Assembly (NCBI RefSeq): GCF_009910365.1
Contig: NZ_CP036423.1
Coordinates: forward strand, 1,922,001-1,986,000
Length of the DNA: 64,000 nucleotides
Reading direction: 5' to 3'
Source of the DNA: Aequoribacter fuscus
GTDB lineage: Bacteria > Pseudomonadota > Gammaproteobacteria > Pseudomonadales > Halieaceae
Part shown: positions 38,533 to 48,553 of the stretch, piece by piece
Position numbering within the stretch: the first letter of the stretch is position 1
Layout of the letters: the number at the start of each line of letters is the position of its first letter
The notes under the pieces: generated by a model
Told to the model about the DNA's origin: nothing
Database searches by the model: none
The model's input: the letters and a program-made list of their open reading frames with translations, nothing else
Position numbers and translations under genes: made by a program

Positions 38533-39254
38533 TGTTACCTGCAAATATTGATGACGTTGTGCTCACTCACTCAGCTGAAGAACGGCACATAAAGCGACTA
38601 GTGATGGGGAAGCTAAGCTTCCCCAATCACGCCAAAAGCGGATTGCTGCTGTACGGCAAATACGGCACTGGTAAAACCACTCTGGCTCACTTGTTAGCCG
38701 TTTTACTAGAGCATCTGCACGCGGATGACTCAGATAAAACCAGCTACAACTGGTGCTACGACTATCGCAGCACGCGAGTCAGCGTCACACCAGAACAATC
38801 AGCGATGGCTGACGTGACGCCAGCCAGCTTTACACTCATCAACTGCGGCAAGCATCACAGCAACAGCAGCACGAGCGTGGTGCAGCGTATTGAGGACATC
38901 AGCCTCAACAGTCTGAAATATGGCTGTGTGGCTGGCAGCTTCAACCACTTTGTACTTGATGAGCTGGACTGCTGGAGTGCGGCTGCACAAGCCAACCTGA
39001 AAGGACTCATCACTGACAGCCCTGCGTGGAATATCTTCTATGTGACAACCAATAAGAGGTACGACATTGACGAAGGCATCATCAGCAGGTGCATCAATGT
39101 TGAGCTTAATGGAGGTGAGCCAGAGCGGCACTTGCGAGTGCTTCGTCAGCACTATGAGCATCTGGCGAACTACACAGATGAGCAGCTGACTGGCGTGGTG
39201 ACAGCTAGTGGTGGTGATTGGCGAGAGCTGGAGGATGCTGCATGTAGATTGTGA
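38532..39254 (+). CDS. Clamp-loader-like AAA+ ATPase (phage gp44/RFC type)
   Basis: 240 aa. Walker A YGKYGTGKT at 41-49, Walker B HFVLDELD at 139-146, sensor 1 in YVTTNKR (N174), and the trans-acting arginine in ISRCINVEL (R186). The Ser-Arg-Cys motif is the hallmark of sliding-clamp loaders (RFC, DnaX, T4 gp44), and the segment QANLKGLITDSPAWNIFYVTTN matches the clamp-loader pattern of an oligomer-facing helix before sensor 1. It lacks the C-terminal collar domain of full clamp loaders. The gene follows and overlaps the 295-aa gene. On a mobile island this suggests an element-encoded replication factor that recruits a clamp or remodels a replisome. Confidence 0.75.
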   Translation: MLPANIDDVVLTHSAEERHIKRLVMGKLSFPNHAKSGLLLYGKYGTGKTTLAHLLAVLLEHLHADDSDKTSYNWCYDYRSTRVSVTPEQSAMADVTPASFTLINCGKHHSNSSTSVVQRIEDISLNSLKYGCVAGSFNHFVLDELDCWSAAAQANLKGLITDSPAWNIFYVTTNKRYDIDEGIISRCINVELNGGEPERHLRVLRQHYEHLANYTDEQLTGVVTASGGDWRELEDAACRL

Positions 39255-39293
39255 TGCCCGCTGGCTCAAGTCCAAGTCCCGTCCGTCGCCCAC

Positions 39294-39324
39294 AAAAAAG
39301 GGAGCCTCGTCAGCTCCCTTTTTT
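39294..39324. terminator. Bidirectional rho-independent terminator
   Basis: A-run, GGGAGC, 7-nt loop, GCTCCC, T-run. It serves the ATPase operon from the left and, read on the minus strand, the gene ending at 39,323, whose stop codon it touches. Confidence 0.85.
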
Positions 39325-39634
39325 ATGCTTTTGCTCGTTCCAGTAACCTGTGTACAACATCACCCGCTAGCGCCATATGAAACTCAGCCATTTGCTGCCA
39401 TCTGCTCTGTAGGCGTTGATTGGACTCAGTAGCTGCTGCACTTCGCCAAACACTACCTATGCCAGCAAGCTCCCCATATAGATTTAGCAGTACATCATTG
39501 CTGACATCTCTGCCTTTGTTTCTCCTGTTGCACAGATAACTGCGACTGGTTTTTAGGTATTTGGTAGTAAATTCATTCTCAGTGAGTTTTCTGTCTACTG
39601 TTTTCAGTTGAGCGAATATTTCATCTGTTATCAA
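39323..39634 (-). CDS. Small DNA-binding-like protein (DUF6626-like), 103 aa
   Basis: The segment ENEFTTKYLKTSRSYLCNRRNKGRDVSNDVLLNLYGEL resembles a helix-turn-helix in which TSRSYLCNRRN would be the recognition helix, as in small DUF6626-type proteins of mobile elements. The C-terminus is helical (QSRWQQMAEFHMALAGDVVHRLLERAKA). It could be the island regulator. It lies alone, leftward, between the terminator and the possible replication protein. Family naming is tentative. Confidence 0.5.
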   Translation of the reverse strand: MITDEIFAQLKTVDRKLTENEFTTKYLKTSRSYLCNRRNKGRDVSNDVLLNLYGELAGIGSVWRSAAATESNQRLQSRWQQMAEFHMALAGDVVHRLLERAKA

Positions 39635-39741
39635 TTTGAACTCCTTTGTTGTTGTGAATGGTTTTGATTGGTTTTGATATTTCAGTCATTACTAAGCAAA
39701 CACAGCCCTCTGCTGTGATAAATACAACGGAGGCATCCGCT

Positions 39742-40263
39742 TCACCGCTTATTGCTGTGCTTACGTATGAAGCTGGCTTTCGTGCAGAAAACATCCTCGT
39801 TGCGCTGATTTGCTTTAGCAGTGTCCTTGTTGCTGTACACGGACACTGCTTGCTGATTTTTTATCTGATTGCCACTTAGCTGGAAAAGGTAGTCGTCGCT
39901 CCAGTCACCAGCTCTATTCTGAATATCCAGCCAAGTGCGTTTTATGTGAGCCAGCAGTGACTCGTCTGACTGACTCCCGTAACGCTTCATCATCACATTA
40001 GCGTGATAGAAGCTGGCGCACTCAATACACACAGCTCTCTCAATGCGGCATTTTTTTGCTCCGCTTTGCTTGAGCTTCCTTTTTTCGTAACCCCACTCGT
40101 CGCACTCTAATCTGTAAAAAAGCTTCTGAACTTGCGCACTCAGCTGCTCGTAGCTGAGAGGATTTCTGCGAGCGTGCTGTTGGTAATTCAGCACGAAGTA
40201 AAAATCTGGTTGGACTCTCAAACATAGCTCTACGTAGGCTTTGGTTATCTGTTGGCTGTTCAT
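39742..40263 (-). CDS. Possible replication-associated protein
   Basis: 173 aa from ATG 40,263. The N-terminus (QPDFYFVLNYQQHARRNPLSYEQLSAQVQKLFYRLE) and the central CIECASFYHANVMMKRYG followed by LLAHIKRTWLDIQNRAG resemble the layout of small rolling-circle-type or inovirus Gp2-like replication proteins. There a hydrophobic stretch with H-x-H and a later helical W segment recur. Here the second His is Asn (YHANV), so catalysis is uncertain. There is no other candidate replicase on the island. Alternatively it is an unrelated regulator. Confidence 0.4.
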   Translation of the reverse strand: MNSQQITKAYVELCLRVQPDFYFVLNYQQHARRNPLSYEQLSAQVQKLFYRLECDEWGYEKRKLKQSGAKKCRIERAVCIECASFYHANVMMKRYGSQSDESLLAHIKRTWLDIQNRAGDWSDDYLFQLSGNQIKNQQAVSVYSNKDTAKANQRNEDVFCTKASFIRKHSNKR

Positions 40264-40307
40264 GCAGTTATTTATCAATTCTGCTTAGTCGCGTAAGCAG
40301 AATTGGG

Positions 40308-40628
40308 TTATTTTTCGAAGCGCTGCTGGAACTCACGTTGACGCTGGATGTACTGCTTTCGCGCCTCTGGTGACTTCGCAAGTGCCTTGTTCAACTCGTA
40401 CCGCAGTAGCTCGTACTGGGTACGCTCATCAGGTTCTATTCGGCCACCATTGAGACAGCTGTCCGCGGCATCCTGCAGCCCCCTACGTAGCTCTCGTCTG
40501 AAATTATGTAGCGGATCAGTGACTATCTCGTCATCACTTTCTTCGCGCTCGATGTCTTCTCTGTCCCGTTCAATGCGGCCGCTTCGCTTGGTTAACTTGC
40601 TGATGAAATGTTTACTCGTTTGTTCCAT
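40308..40628 (-). CDS. Unknown charged protein, 106 aa
   Basis: Highly charged and helical (RIERDREDIEREESDDEIVTDPLHNFRREL; RYELNKALAKSPEARKQYIQRQREFQQRF). No domain recognised. A ribosome site (GGAGAAG) precedes the ATG. Its start codon lies inside a strong inverted repeat (40,626-40,657), which suggests autoregulation. The 44-bp gap to the next gene on the same strand suggests co-transcription with the putative replication protein. Confidence 0.5.
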   Translation of the reverse strand: MEQTSKHFISKLTKRSGRIERDREDIEREESDDEIVTDPLHNFRRELRRGLQDAADSCLNGGRIEPDERTQYELLRYELNKALAKSPEARKQYIQRQREFQQRFEK

Positions 40629-40657
40629 GTGCTTCTCCTTACTTTAGTAAGCACATG
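40626..40657. promoter_or_regulatory. Inverted repeat over a start codon
   Basis: CATGTGCTT (40,626-40,634) and its perfect complement AAGCACATG (40,649-40,657), with a second nested arm pair CTTAC/GTAAG around TTTA. The ATG of the 106-aa gene is in the left arm and its ribosome site is in the loop, so either an operator or an mRNA hairpin hiding the start is possible. Confidence 0.5.
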
Positions 40658-40798
40658 TATTTATCCCAACGCTCAAATCAGCCGTTACAGCGTGGTTGCA
40701 AGTCAGCACAGCGAAGATGCTAGGAACAGAATGAAACGTGCTGTAGACGCTTACAGGGCGTTTTATGTGGAAGCCTTGGTGTTACCAAAGTAAGCAGA

Positions 40799-40858
40799 TT
40801 TTGGAGATTTCAGGCTGAAAATGTATGGAAACTAGCAATTTCATACATTACTCCAAAA
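40799..40858. repeat. Nested inverted repeats in the int upstream region
   Basis: The outer arms are TTTTGGAG (40,799-40,806) and CTCCAAAA (40,851-40,858). The inner arms are ATGTATG (40,821-40,827) and CATACAT (40,842-40,848). They lie in a 336-bp gene-free region (40,629-40,964) upstream of the recombinase genes. A recombinase, origin or operator site is possible. Purpose unknown. Confidence 0.4.
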
Positions 40859-40964
40859 AACCCAGTAATTACGGAAACTTACAGTTTTCAGCAAAAACCG
40901 GTCGTCCTTTGAAATATATGAAAATACAATAAAAGGTAACAAAAACAGGTATTTAGGTGATTTT

Positions 40965-41165
40965 ATGAGCGACAAGGGACGACTCACAGAGGAGCAACTC
41001 AAAAAGATGCTTCTCGTAACCCATGTCGTCATTGGAGCCCCAATTACTGAGGAAAGCAAAGATGAAGCAAGCACGTGTTTTGAACGACAAGGAACTACGA
41101 ACTGTTCTCAACAGCACCAAGCTGACGAGATACCAACACAGGAACAGGCTGATGGTGATGCTTAG
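40965..41165 (+). CDS. Possible small ORF upstream of the recombinase
   Basis: 66 codons, MSDKGRLTEEQLKKMLLVTHVVIGAP..., with only a weak ribosome site (AGGTGA). The first 35 residues look protein-like. The rest overlaps the recombinase gene in another frame. It could be a short regulator or excisionase-like leader, or chance. Confidence 0.25.
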   Translation: MSDKGRLTEEQLKKMLLVTHVVIGAPITEESKDEASTCFERQGTTNCSQQHQADEIPTQEQADGDA

Positions 41166-41631
41166 CTACTGTGCAGGACTGCGGGCATGTGAGATTGCCA
41201 GCTTGCGAATTGGGGATGTGATGGGCAGTAATGGGGAAGCAAAGCACACTATTCTGCTTGAGCGCTGGCAAACCAAAGGCGCACAGCGTCAGCAAGCTGT
41301 TGTGAGCGAGAAGCTGAGGAAGGAAATTACCCAGTACATACGAGAGCACAGAGCCAAAGCACCTGCGGGAGCCCCACTACTAGCGAGCCAAAAAGGTGGG
41401 GCTTTCAGCAGCCAGACAATCCAGCAGGTGTTTCGCCAGCTCTATGAGCAAGTGGGCATGGATGGGGCGAGCAGCCACAGCGGGCGTCGCACCATGCTCA
41501 CCAAACTAGCCGAGCGTGGGGTTCATGCCCGTGTAATTCAGCAGATTGCGCGGCACAGCAGCTTGGCGACCACTCAACGGTACATTGAGGTTTCACCCCA
41601 TTTGCTGCGCAACGCCGTGGAGATGCTCTAG
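41062..41631 (+). CDS. Short tyrosine recombinase (catalytic domain only)
   Basis: 189 aa from ATG 41,062 (GAGGAAAGCAAAG upstream). A start at 41,023 is possible. Catalytic residues are present: R in AGLRACEIASL, HxxR in SSHSGRRTML, H in ARHSSLATT and Y in TTQRYIEVSP. It lacks the N-terminal core-binding domain of Xer/phage integrases, which is the size and layout of Fim-type invertases. It converges with the 444-aa integrase and overlaps it by 4 bp at the stops. It may catalyse inversion or excision, or act as a helper for the larger enzyme. Confidence 0.85.
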   Translation: MKQARVLNDKELRTVLNSTKLTRYQHRNRLMVMLSYCAGLRACEIASLRIGDVMGSNGEAKHTILLERWQTKGAQRQQAVVSEKLRKEITQYIREHRAKAPAGAPLLASQKGGAFSSQTIQQVFRQLYEQVGMDGASSHSGRRTMLTKLAERGVHARVIQQIARHSSLATTQRYIEVSPHLLRNAVEML

Positions 41632-42962
41632 TCCAGCGCCACCACATCTGCTGCACTTCCATCGTAGCGAAGCAGTGCCGCACGCTCCTGCTCAGTTAAG
41701 TCTGCATGGTAGTAAGTCTCAGTAAGGTGCTTGAGGCTGGTACCGCACACCTTGCTTAGCGTCAGCGGATTAGCATTACTCTGTAATCGTTTAGTAATGC
41801 CGTAGTGCCTGGTGCTGTAGTAGGTGAGGTTACGCTCTTTCCAGCCAGTAATGTCAGCAAGCTTCATCAATTGTGCGTAGTGGTAATACAGCGCATCGCG
41901 TGTAACACGCTCACCGTTGTGAGCAGTGAATACCCAATCACCCTGCTTGGTGTTCTTGCTGAGACTGCGCAGCCTGTCAAAGTGCTTGCCCCCTCGCACC
42001 TTAATCACCCTGCTCTGCCGCACTTTGCTGGTTTCAGCCAACACGTTGATGGTGACGAGCCTCTGTTCTTCAGCTGAGTAGGTTTCCACATTACCCCACT
42101 TGAGCTGATACAGCTCACCAAAGCGCATCATTGTGTTGGCACCAATAAGGAAAAAGTGGCGTACTAGCTGGCGCGTGAACCGCTCGTCTTCACTAAGGGA
42201 CTCCGCTTTAGCCGTCTTTTTTGCCGTGTAGCTAATGAGAGCACGGGTGATGCGACGATACTCGTCGTCTGTATAGGTACTGCGACGTAACGTGTCAGCA
42301 TCAACGCCTCTGCGGCTGATGCTGGGAAACACGTAGTGCTGCACTGAGTGCAGTCCCTCATCGAAAGCCCATTTGCAGAGGGCATTGATGGTGGCTTGCT
42401 CATTTTTGATAGTGACGTCTTTGGCGCCCTTTTGCTGACGATACTGCTGGTAGCCCTGCAGGCTCTTGCTCTCCAAGTCGCTGAGCCTTGTGACGCTGCT
42501 TCGCTCACTGCGCCCCACAATGCCGCAATATGCGACAAAGTGATTCAGCTGCGACTTGATGGTGCCCCAGCGCCCCTCAGTGATGGAGCCGCGCTTAACG
42601 TCCACCTCCCAACGATGCTTGAGGTACTCCTCAGCGGCTTGCTGCACTGTAGGGCTGAAGATGCGCTTGCCTGAATTGAGATTGGCTTTGATAGCAAAGA
42701 ATTCATTCTCCGCGCGCTCTACAGCTGTATCCAAGTGCTTGGTTTTCAGCGTCTTGCGAACGTACTTACTTTCTTCGCTAATCCACATGCGAAAGTGCCA
42801 GTACCCGCCGCTCTGCTGGGTTCTGACGATTTCTGCTTTTCCGCCGTAGATAGAGTGTTTATCCGTTAGGAAGGACTGGGTAGGAGCTGAGCGCTTGCTG
42901 CGCTGTTTTTGCGTTCTCGTATTGTCTACCACTAAAGCTACACGGGCTGCTGCTGTCATCAT
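41628..42962 (-). CDS. int: Tyrosine integrase of the guaA island
   Basis: 444 aa, starting 230 bp from the guaA core, the standard place for the island integrase. An N-terminal arm-binding-like region (HFRMWISEESKYVRKTLKT) is followed by a SAM-like core-binding domain (AAEEYLKHRWEVDVKRGSIT, residues about 100-200). The catalytic domain has R in MMRFGELYQLKW, K in RVIKVRGGKHF, R-H in YSTRHYGITKRL and Y in LTETYYHADL. The usual first catalytic His of HxxR is Tyr/Ser here (YYSTRH), as in several island integrases, and the second box reads KHL. It should integrate and excise the island at guaA. Confidence 0.9.
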   Translation of the reverse strand: MMTAAARVALVVDNTRTQKQRSKRSAPTQSFLTDKHSIYGGKAEIVRTQQSGGYWHFRMWISEESKYVRKTLKTKHLDTAVERAENEFFAIKANLNSGKRIFSPTVQQAAEEYLKHRWEVDVKRGSITEGRWGTIKSQLNHFVAYCGIVGRSERSSVTRLSDLESKSLQGYQQYRQQKGAKDVTIKNEQATINALCKWAFDEGLHSVQHYVFPSISRRGVDADTLRRSTYTDDEYRRITRALISYTAKKTAKAESLSEDERFTRQLVRHFFLIGANTMMRFGELYQLKWGNVETYSAEEQRLVTINVLAETSKVRQSRVIKVRGGKHFDRLRSLSKNTKQGDWVFTAHNGERVTRDALYYHYAQLMKLADITGWKERNLTYYSTRHYGITKRLQSNANPLTLSKVCGTSLKHLTETYYHADLTEQERAALLRYDGSAADVVALD

Positions 42963-43078
42963 GCTTGTCCTTTCTGAGTTAACTTACTCATACAGGATAA
43001 GCCCCAACCTATGGGTATCATGTTCAGATAACCTTAGGACGCATACATGATACTTATGATGCGCAGTAATCGCTACCG

Positions 43079-43087
43079 TTTGTAACT
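43079..43087 (+). repeat. TTTGTAACT copy, outer of the right pair
   Basis: Exact TTTGTAACT, 41 bp left of the longer copy at 43,120. Confidence 0.4.
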
Positions 43088-43095
43088 TTGCTTGT

Positions 43096-43118
43096 AAAAA
43101 AGCCCCAAAAACGGGGCT
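43096..43118 (-). terminator. Rho-independent terminator downstream of guaA
   Basis: On the minus strand AGCCCC, a 6-nt loop, GGGGCT, then five T (43,118-43,096). It lies 60 bp beyond the guaA stop and inside the island end, so the element brought a terminator for guaA. Confidence 0.75.
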
Positions 43119-43119
43119 C

Positions 43120-43142
43120 TTTGTAACTTCTTTGCAACTCGC
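43120..43142 (+). repeat. Island-end repeat, right copy (candidate integrase arm site)
   Basis: 22 of 23 bases identical to 13,097-13,119 and in the same orientation, 38 bp inside the right core. Confidence 0.6.
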
Positions 43143-43177
43143 AAACCTATATAAATCAACAGGTTAGTGTCACCCTA

Positions 43178-44758
43178 TTACTCCCACTCGATCGTCGCTG
43201 GCGGCTTCGAACTAACATCATAAGTCACTCGCGAAATACCAGAAATCTCGTTAATGATTCGGTTCGATACCGTCTCGAGCAGCTCGTAAGGCAAGTGCGC
43301 CCAGCGTGCCGTCATAAAATCGATGGTCTCTACTGCTCGAAGCGCAATCACGTACTCGTAGCGACGACCATCGCCTACCACGCCGACCGACTTAACGGGC
43401 AGAAACACCGCAAAGGCCTGGCTGGTTTTATGGTACCAATCGGCTTTGTGCAACTCTTCGATGAAGATCGCATCAGCTCGACGCAGCAGCTCTGCGTAAG
43501 GCTTTTTAACCTCACCCAAAATACGGACACCCAGTCCAGGGCCTGGAAATGGATGGCGATAGACCATGTCGTAAGGCAAACCTAACTCAAGACCAATTTT
43601 GCGCACTTCGTCTTTGAATAATTCGCGCAACGGCTCCACCAGCGACATTTTCATGTCTTCAGGCAAACCACCCACGTTATGGTGCGATTTAATCACATGT
43701 GCTTTACCTGTTTCGGCACCGGCCGACTCGATGACATCGGGGTAAATCGTCCCCTGAGCCAACCAGTTTACGTCGGTCAATTTCGTTGCTTCTTGGTCGA
43801 ATACCTCGATAAACATATTGCCAATGATCTTACGTTTGGCTTCCGGATCGGACACCCCTTCTAGCTTGCCTAAGAACAAATCTTCAGCATCGGCACGAAT
43901 GACTTTTACGCCCATGTTTTGAGCAAACATGGCCATGACCTGATCGCCCTCGTTCAAGCGCAACAATCCATTGTCAACGAAAACACAGGTCAACTGGTCC
44001 CCGATTGCCTTGTGTAACAGCGCCGCAACGACCGACGAGTCAACACCGCCCGACAGACCCAGCAGAACCTTATCGCCACCGACCTGAGTTTTCACGCGCG
44101 CTATCGCATCTTCGACGATATTAGCGGGCGTCCATAGCGCTTCACAGCCACAAATCTCGAGCAAGAAGTGTTCGAACAAACGCTGACCCTGAAGGGTATG
44201 CGTCACTTCGGGGTGAAACTGAATACCGAAGAAAGGTTTAGACCGATGAGCCATAGCCGCTATCGGACAAGATTCTGTTTTCGCAATCACCTCAAAGTCG
44301 GCGGGCACCTGAACCACTTTATCACCATGGCTCATCCAAACGTCTAGTAAGGACGCGCCACTAATGCCCACGTGATCACGAATGTCATGCAGCAAAGCTG
44401 ATTCCGCAATCACTTCAATTTGCGCGTAACCAAACTCACTGGTATCCGACGCCTGAACTTTACCGCCAAACTGCTCTGCCATGGTTTGCATGCCGTAGCA
44501 GATTCCCAATACAGGCACGCCCAAATCAAAGACACACTCGGGAGCTCGCGGCGAGTTGTCAGCGCCGACACTCTCGGGGCCGCCGCTCAAGATCACACCA
44601 GCAGGCGCGTAGTCGCGAATAGCCTGCTCAGACATGTCGTACGGCTTGATCTCGCTGTAAACCCCGGCTTCGCGAACACGGCGCGCAATCAGCTGGGTGT
44701 ACTGAGAACCAAAATCGAGAATTAATATTCGGTGAGCATGAATGTCAGCAGTGATCAT
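43178..44758 (-). CDS. guaA: GMP synthase (glutamine-hydrolysing)
   Basis: 526 aa, normal length. The class I glutamine amidotransferase domain has the catalytic Cys in [10 protein letters not shown] and His in FHPEV (residues about 90 and 180). The ATP pyrophosphatase domain has [16 protein letters not shown] at about 232-246. The dimerisation domain ends PPATIEWE. It converts XMP to GMP. It follows guaB by 44 bp as in the usual guaBA operon. The last codons GAG TGG GAG TAA come within the attachment core. The displaced copy at 13,027 ends GAA TGA, so the present stop codon may come from the element. Confidence 0.97.
   Translation of the reverse strand: MITADIHAHRILILDFGSQYTQLIARRVREAGVYSEIKPYDMSEQAIRDYAPAGVILSGGPESVGADNSPRAPECVFDLGVPVLGICYGMQTMAEQFGGKVQASDTSEFGYAQIEVIAESALLHDIRDHVGISGASLLDVWMSHGDKVVQVPADFEVIAKTESCPIAAMAHRSKPFFGIQFHPEVTHTLQGQRLFEHFLLEICGCEALWTPANIVEDAIARVKTQVGGDKVLLGLSGGVDSSVVAALLHKAIGDQLTCVFVDNGLLRLNEGDQVMAMFAQNMGVKVIRADAEDLFLGKLEGVSDPEAKRKIIGNMFIEVFDQEATKLTDVNWLAQGTIYPDVIESAGAETGKAHVIKSHHNVGGLPEDMKMSLVEPLRELFKDEVRKIGLELGLPYDMVYRHPFPGPGLGVRILGEVKKPYAELLRRADAIFIEELHKADWYHKTSQAFAVFLPVKSVGVVGDGRRYEYVIALRAVETIDFMTARWAHLPYELLETVSNRIINEISGISRVTYDVSSKPPATIEWE
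43180..43192 (-). other. Proximal attachment core at the guaA 3' end
   Basis: ACTCCCACTCGAT, 11 of 13 matching 13,029-13,041. It spans the last codons of guaA without breaking the frame. Confidence 0.7.
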
Positions 44759-44802
44759 TGGGGCAGTAATCTCAATGTAAGCGCGGCGATGCCGCGCTTT
44801 AA

Positions 44803-46311
<1,509 letters not shown>

Positions 46312-46351
46312 TTATACGCGTTTGTACACATAAACGGAAACGAAAAGCATC

Positions 46352-47722
46352 ATGGTCGGCAACTTTCAGCCACATAACGCAGACACGCAAGAATACACCG
46401 TGAGCGCACTGAACGGCGCTGCCCGACGATTACTGGAAGGCCACTTCCAAATCCTCTGGGTTGTCGGCGAAATCTCGAACTTTACCAGGGCAAGTTCGGG
46501 CCACTGGTACTTCAGCCTCAAAGATGACAACGCTCAAGTACGTTGTGCGATGTTCAAAAATCGCAATCAATTTTTAAAGTTTATCCCCAAACATGGCGAC
46601 AAGGTCCGCCTTCGTGCCAAGGTGTCTTTGTACGAGGGACGCGGCGAATTTCAGCTGATTGGCGAGTACATCGAACCGGCTGGCACCGGCGACCTGCAAT
46701 TGGCGTTTATACAACTCAAAGCCCAACTTGAGGCCGAGGGCCTATTTGCGCCTGAGCGAAAAAAATCGATTCCGAGCCAGGTAAAGCGCATCGGCGTAAT
46801 CACCTCAGCAAAAGGCGCGGCATTACACGACATTTTAAGTGTACTCCACGGCCGTTGGGCTGGGCTTGAAGTCATTATCGCAGATACGCCTGTGCAAGGC
46901 GCCGAGGCGCCCGCAGGACTCACGTATGCCTTGCACAAGCTCGCACGGTTCCACGAAACGGCACCCATTGATATTGTCATTATTGGTCGCGGTGGAGGCT
47001 CGCTCGAAGACCTATGGGCTTTTAATAATGAACAGTTGGCTCGCACGATCGCTGCGTATAAAATCCCCACCATCAGTGCCGTCGGGCACGAGACAGATTT
47101 TACAATCTGTGATTGGGTCGCCGATGCTCGCGCTCCAACCCCTTCCGCCGCGGCCGCCATGGCGTCACCCGACCACAGTAAGGCCCCGTCAAGGATTCAC
47201 GAAGCCCTGGTCAGACTGTCAAAAGGGTATACGGCCATTCTTAAAACCAAAGGCACTGAGCTTCGAAATAGTCGAGCCAGACTCCGACACCCTGGCGAAC
47301 TGATCGAACAAAGAGTTTTGCGTATCGACGAGCTTGAACTCAGACTCAAAGCACAACAATCTCGTTTAACGCAGCAAAAAACGGCGCAATATCAACAATT
47401 ATTTAAGCGCCTGAGCTGGCACAGCCCCGCTCGCAACTTACGGGCTTTGAATGAGCAAGTACTCAAATTACAAACACGCTTAATAAGTGGGCAGCAACGT
47501 CTCCTGAGCGCACACACTGGCCGACATAAGCAGACTGAGTATGTGCTGCACAGCTTGAGCCCAATGCGCACCGTCGATAGAGGCTACGCGATATTGAGAA
47601 ATGCCGACGGGCATGTGGTCACTGGCGTTTCAGGTTTTGCAGAGAAGACCAAGGGTTCGGCCACCCTAAAGGATGGCCAAATAAATTTTGAAGTCAGCGC
47701 GATAAACCCGCTTAATACTTAG
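46352..47722 (+). CDS. xseA: Exodeoxyribonuclease VII large subunit
   Basis: 456 aa. The N-terminal OB-fold (YTVSALNGAARRLLEGHFQILWVVGEISNFTRASSGHWYF) binds DNA. The catalytic exonuclease VII domain has VITSAKGAALHDI, VIIGRGGGSLEDLWAFN and SAVGHETDFT, and a long coiled coil follows (RARLRHPGELIEQRVLRIDELELRLKAQQ). It degrades single-stranded DNA in repair. The small subunit xseB is not in the window. Divergent from guaB, a common gammaproteobacterial arrangement. Its end overlaps the opposing CRP-like gene by 11 bp. Confidence 0.95.
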   Translation: MVGNFQPHNADTQEYTVSALNGAARRLLEGHFQILWVVGEISNFTRASSGHWYFSLKDDNAQVRCAMFKNRNQFLKFIPKHGDKVRLRAKVSLYEGRGEFQLIGEYIEPAGTGDLQLAFIQLKAQLEAEGLFAPERKKSIPSQVKRIGVITSAKGAALHDILSVLHGRWAGLEVIIADTPVQGAEAPAGLTYALHKLARFHETAPIDIVIIGRGGGSLEDLWAFNNEQLARTIAAYKIPTISAVGHETDFTICDWVADARAPTPSAAAAMASPDHSKAPSRIHEALVRLSKGYTAILKTKGTELRNSRARLRHPGELIEQRVLRIDELELRLKAQQSRLTQQKTAQYQQLFKRLSWHSPARNLRALNEQVLKLQTRLISGQQRLLSAHTGRHKQTEYVLHSLSPMRTVDRGYAILRNADGHVVTGVSGFAEKTKGSATLKDGQINFEVSAINPLNT

Positions 47723-48359
47723 CTGGCAAGCGCGTATTGATGATGATGTGGCGCCCTTCAAAGCGGATATATTCGCCAATCGTCAAATCTTTTAGAATTC
47801 TTGCTACCATCTCGCGCGAGGCACCCACACGGTCGGCGATGTCTTGCTGGGTTAGCTTGTCGGGAATAAACAAGGTGCCATCACCGCGCTCCTCGGACAA
47901 ATCCATCAGCACGTTAGCAACGCGACCATAGACGTCTTGAAGTGCGAGGCTTTTTACGTCGGCCGTCAGTTTACGAACACGTTGTGCTAGGTTGCGGATC
48001 AGACTTTTCGCAATGTTGGGGTGGGCCGCCAGCACCGCATTAAAGTCGTCTTTATAGATCACCACGAAGTCGCTTTTTTCTACCGTGCGAACAGATGCAG
48101 ACCGCAGCGAATCATCCACTAGAGCCAGTTCACCGAAGTAATCCCCGGGACCTTGAGTGTTCATTATGAACTCTTTGCCGTTCTTGTCGCTGCAGTAAAC
48201 TTTGACCTTGCCCGAAACAATCACGAACAACGAGTCTGCAGGCTCGTTTTCGTGAATGACAACGGTATTCTTGGGAAAAGATCGCTCGGATGACGTCTTG
48301 CTCAGGGCGGCCAATTCTTCTGCGCTGAGCCCTTGAAACAGTTCCACTTTTTCTAGCAT
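47712..48359 (-). CDS. CRP/FNR-family transcriptional regulator
   Basis: 215 aa. The cyclic-nucleotide-binding domain (residues about 1-115) has the phosphate-binding cassette YFGELALVDDSLRSASV, with the Glu and Arg-Ser that contact cNMP in CRP proteins. The connecting helix LIRNLAQRVRKLTADVKSLALQD is followed by the HTH LTQQDIADRVGASREMVARILKDL. No FNR-type cysteine cluster is present, so it is a CRP-like rather than an oxygen sensor. It faces away from a class III cyclase gene 195 bp away. Co-function in cAMP (or cGMP) signalling is inferred. Confidence 0.85.
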   Translation of the reverse strand: MLEKVELFQGLSAEELAALSKTSSERSFPKNTVVIHENEPADSLFVIVSGKVKVYCSDKNGKEFIMNTQGPGDYFGELALVDDSLRSASVRTVEKSDFVVIYKDDFNAVLAAHPNIAKSLIRNLAQRVRKLTADVKSLALQDVYGRVANVLMDLSEERGDGTLFIPDKLTQQDIADRVGASREMVARILKDLTIGEYIRFEGRHIIINTRLPAKY

Positions 48360-48553
48360 TAATGCCTCGTCTGTTCTGTAGGGTTTCCCCTCATTGAGAG
48401 CAGTTTAACGCAATCCGACCGATTCGCACACCCGCTTAGCTGTTTGTTCGTGTTTTCTTGCCACCGTAGACAATCACGCTGTTGAAAATCACGCGTTTTC
48501 ATGCAGAAGATAAGCGGGTTATACTGCGGCAAAGAATGTAAAAACAGGCACCC

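Larger units (their letters stand above)
42963..43177. promoter_or_regulatory. attP-flank region between int and guaA
   Basis: It holds two TTTGTAACT copies (43,079 and 43,120), the guaA terminator and AT-rich DNA up to the core. It also includes the promoter of the leftward integrase gene. Confidence 0.5.
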
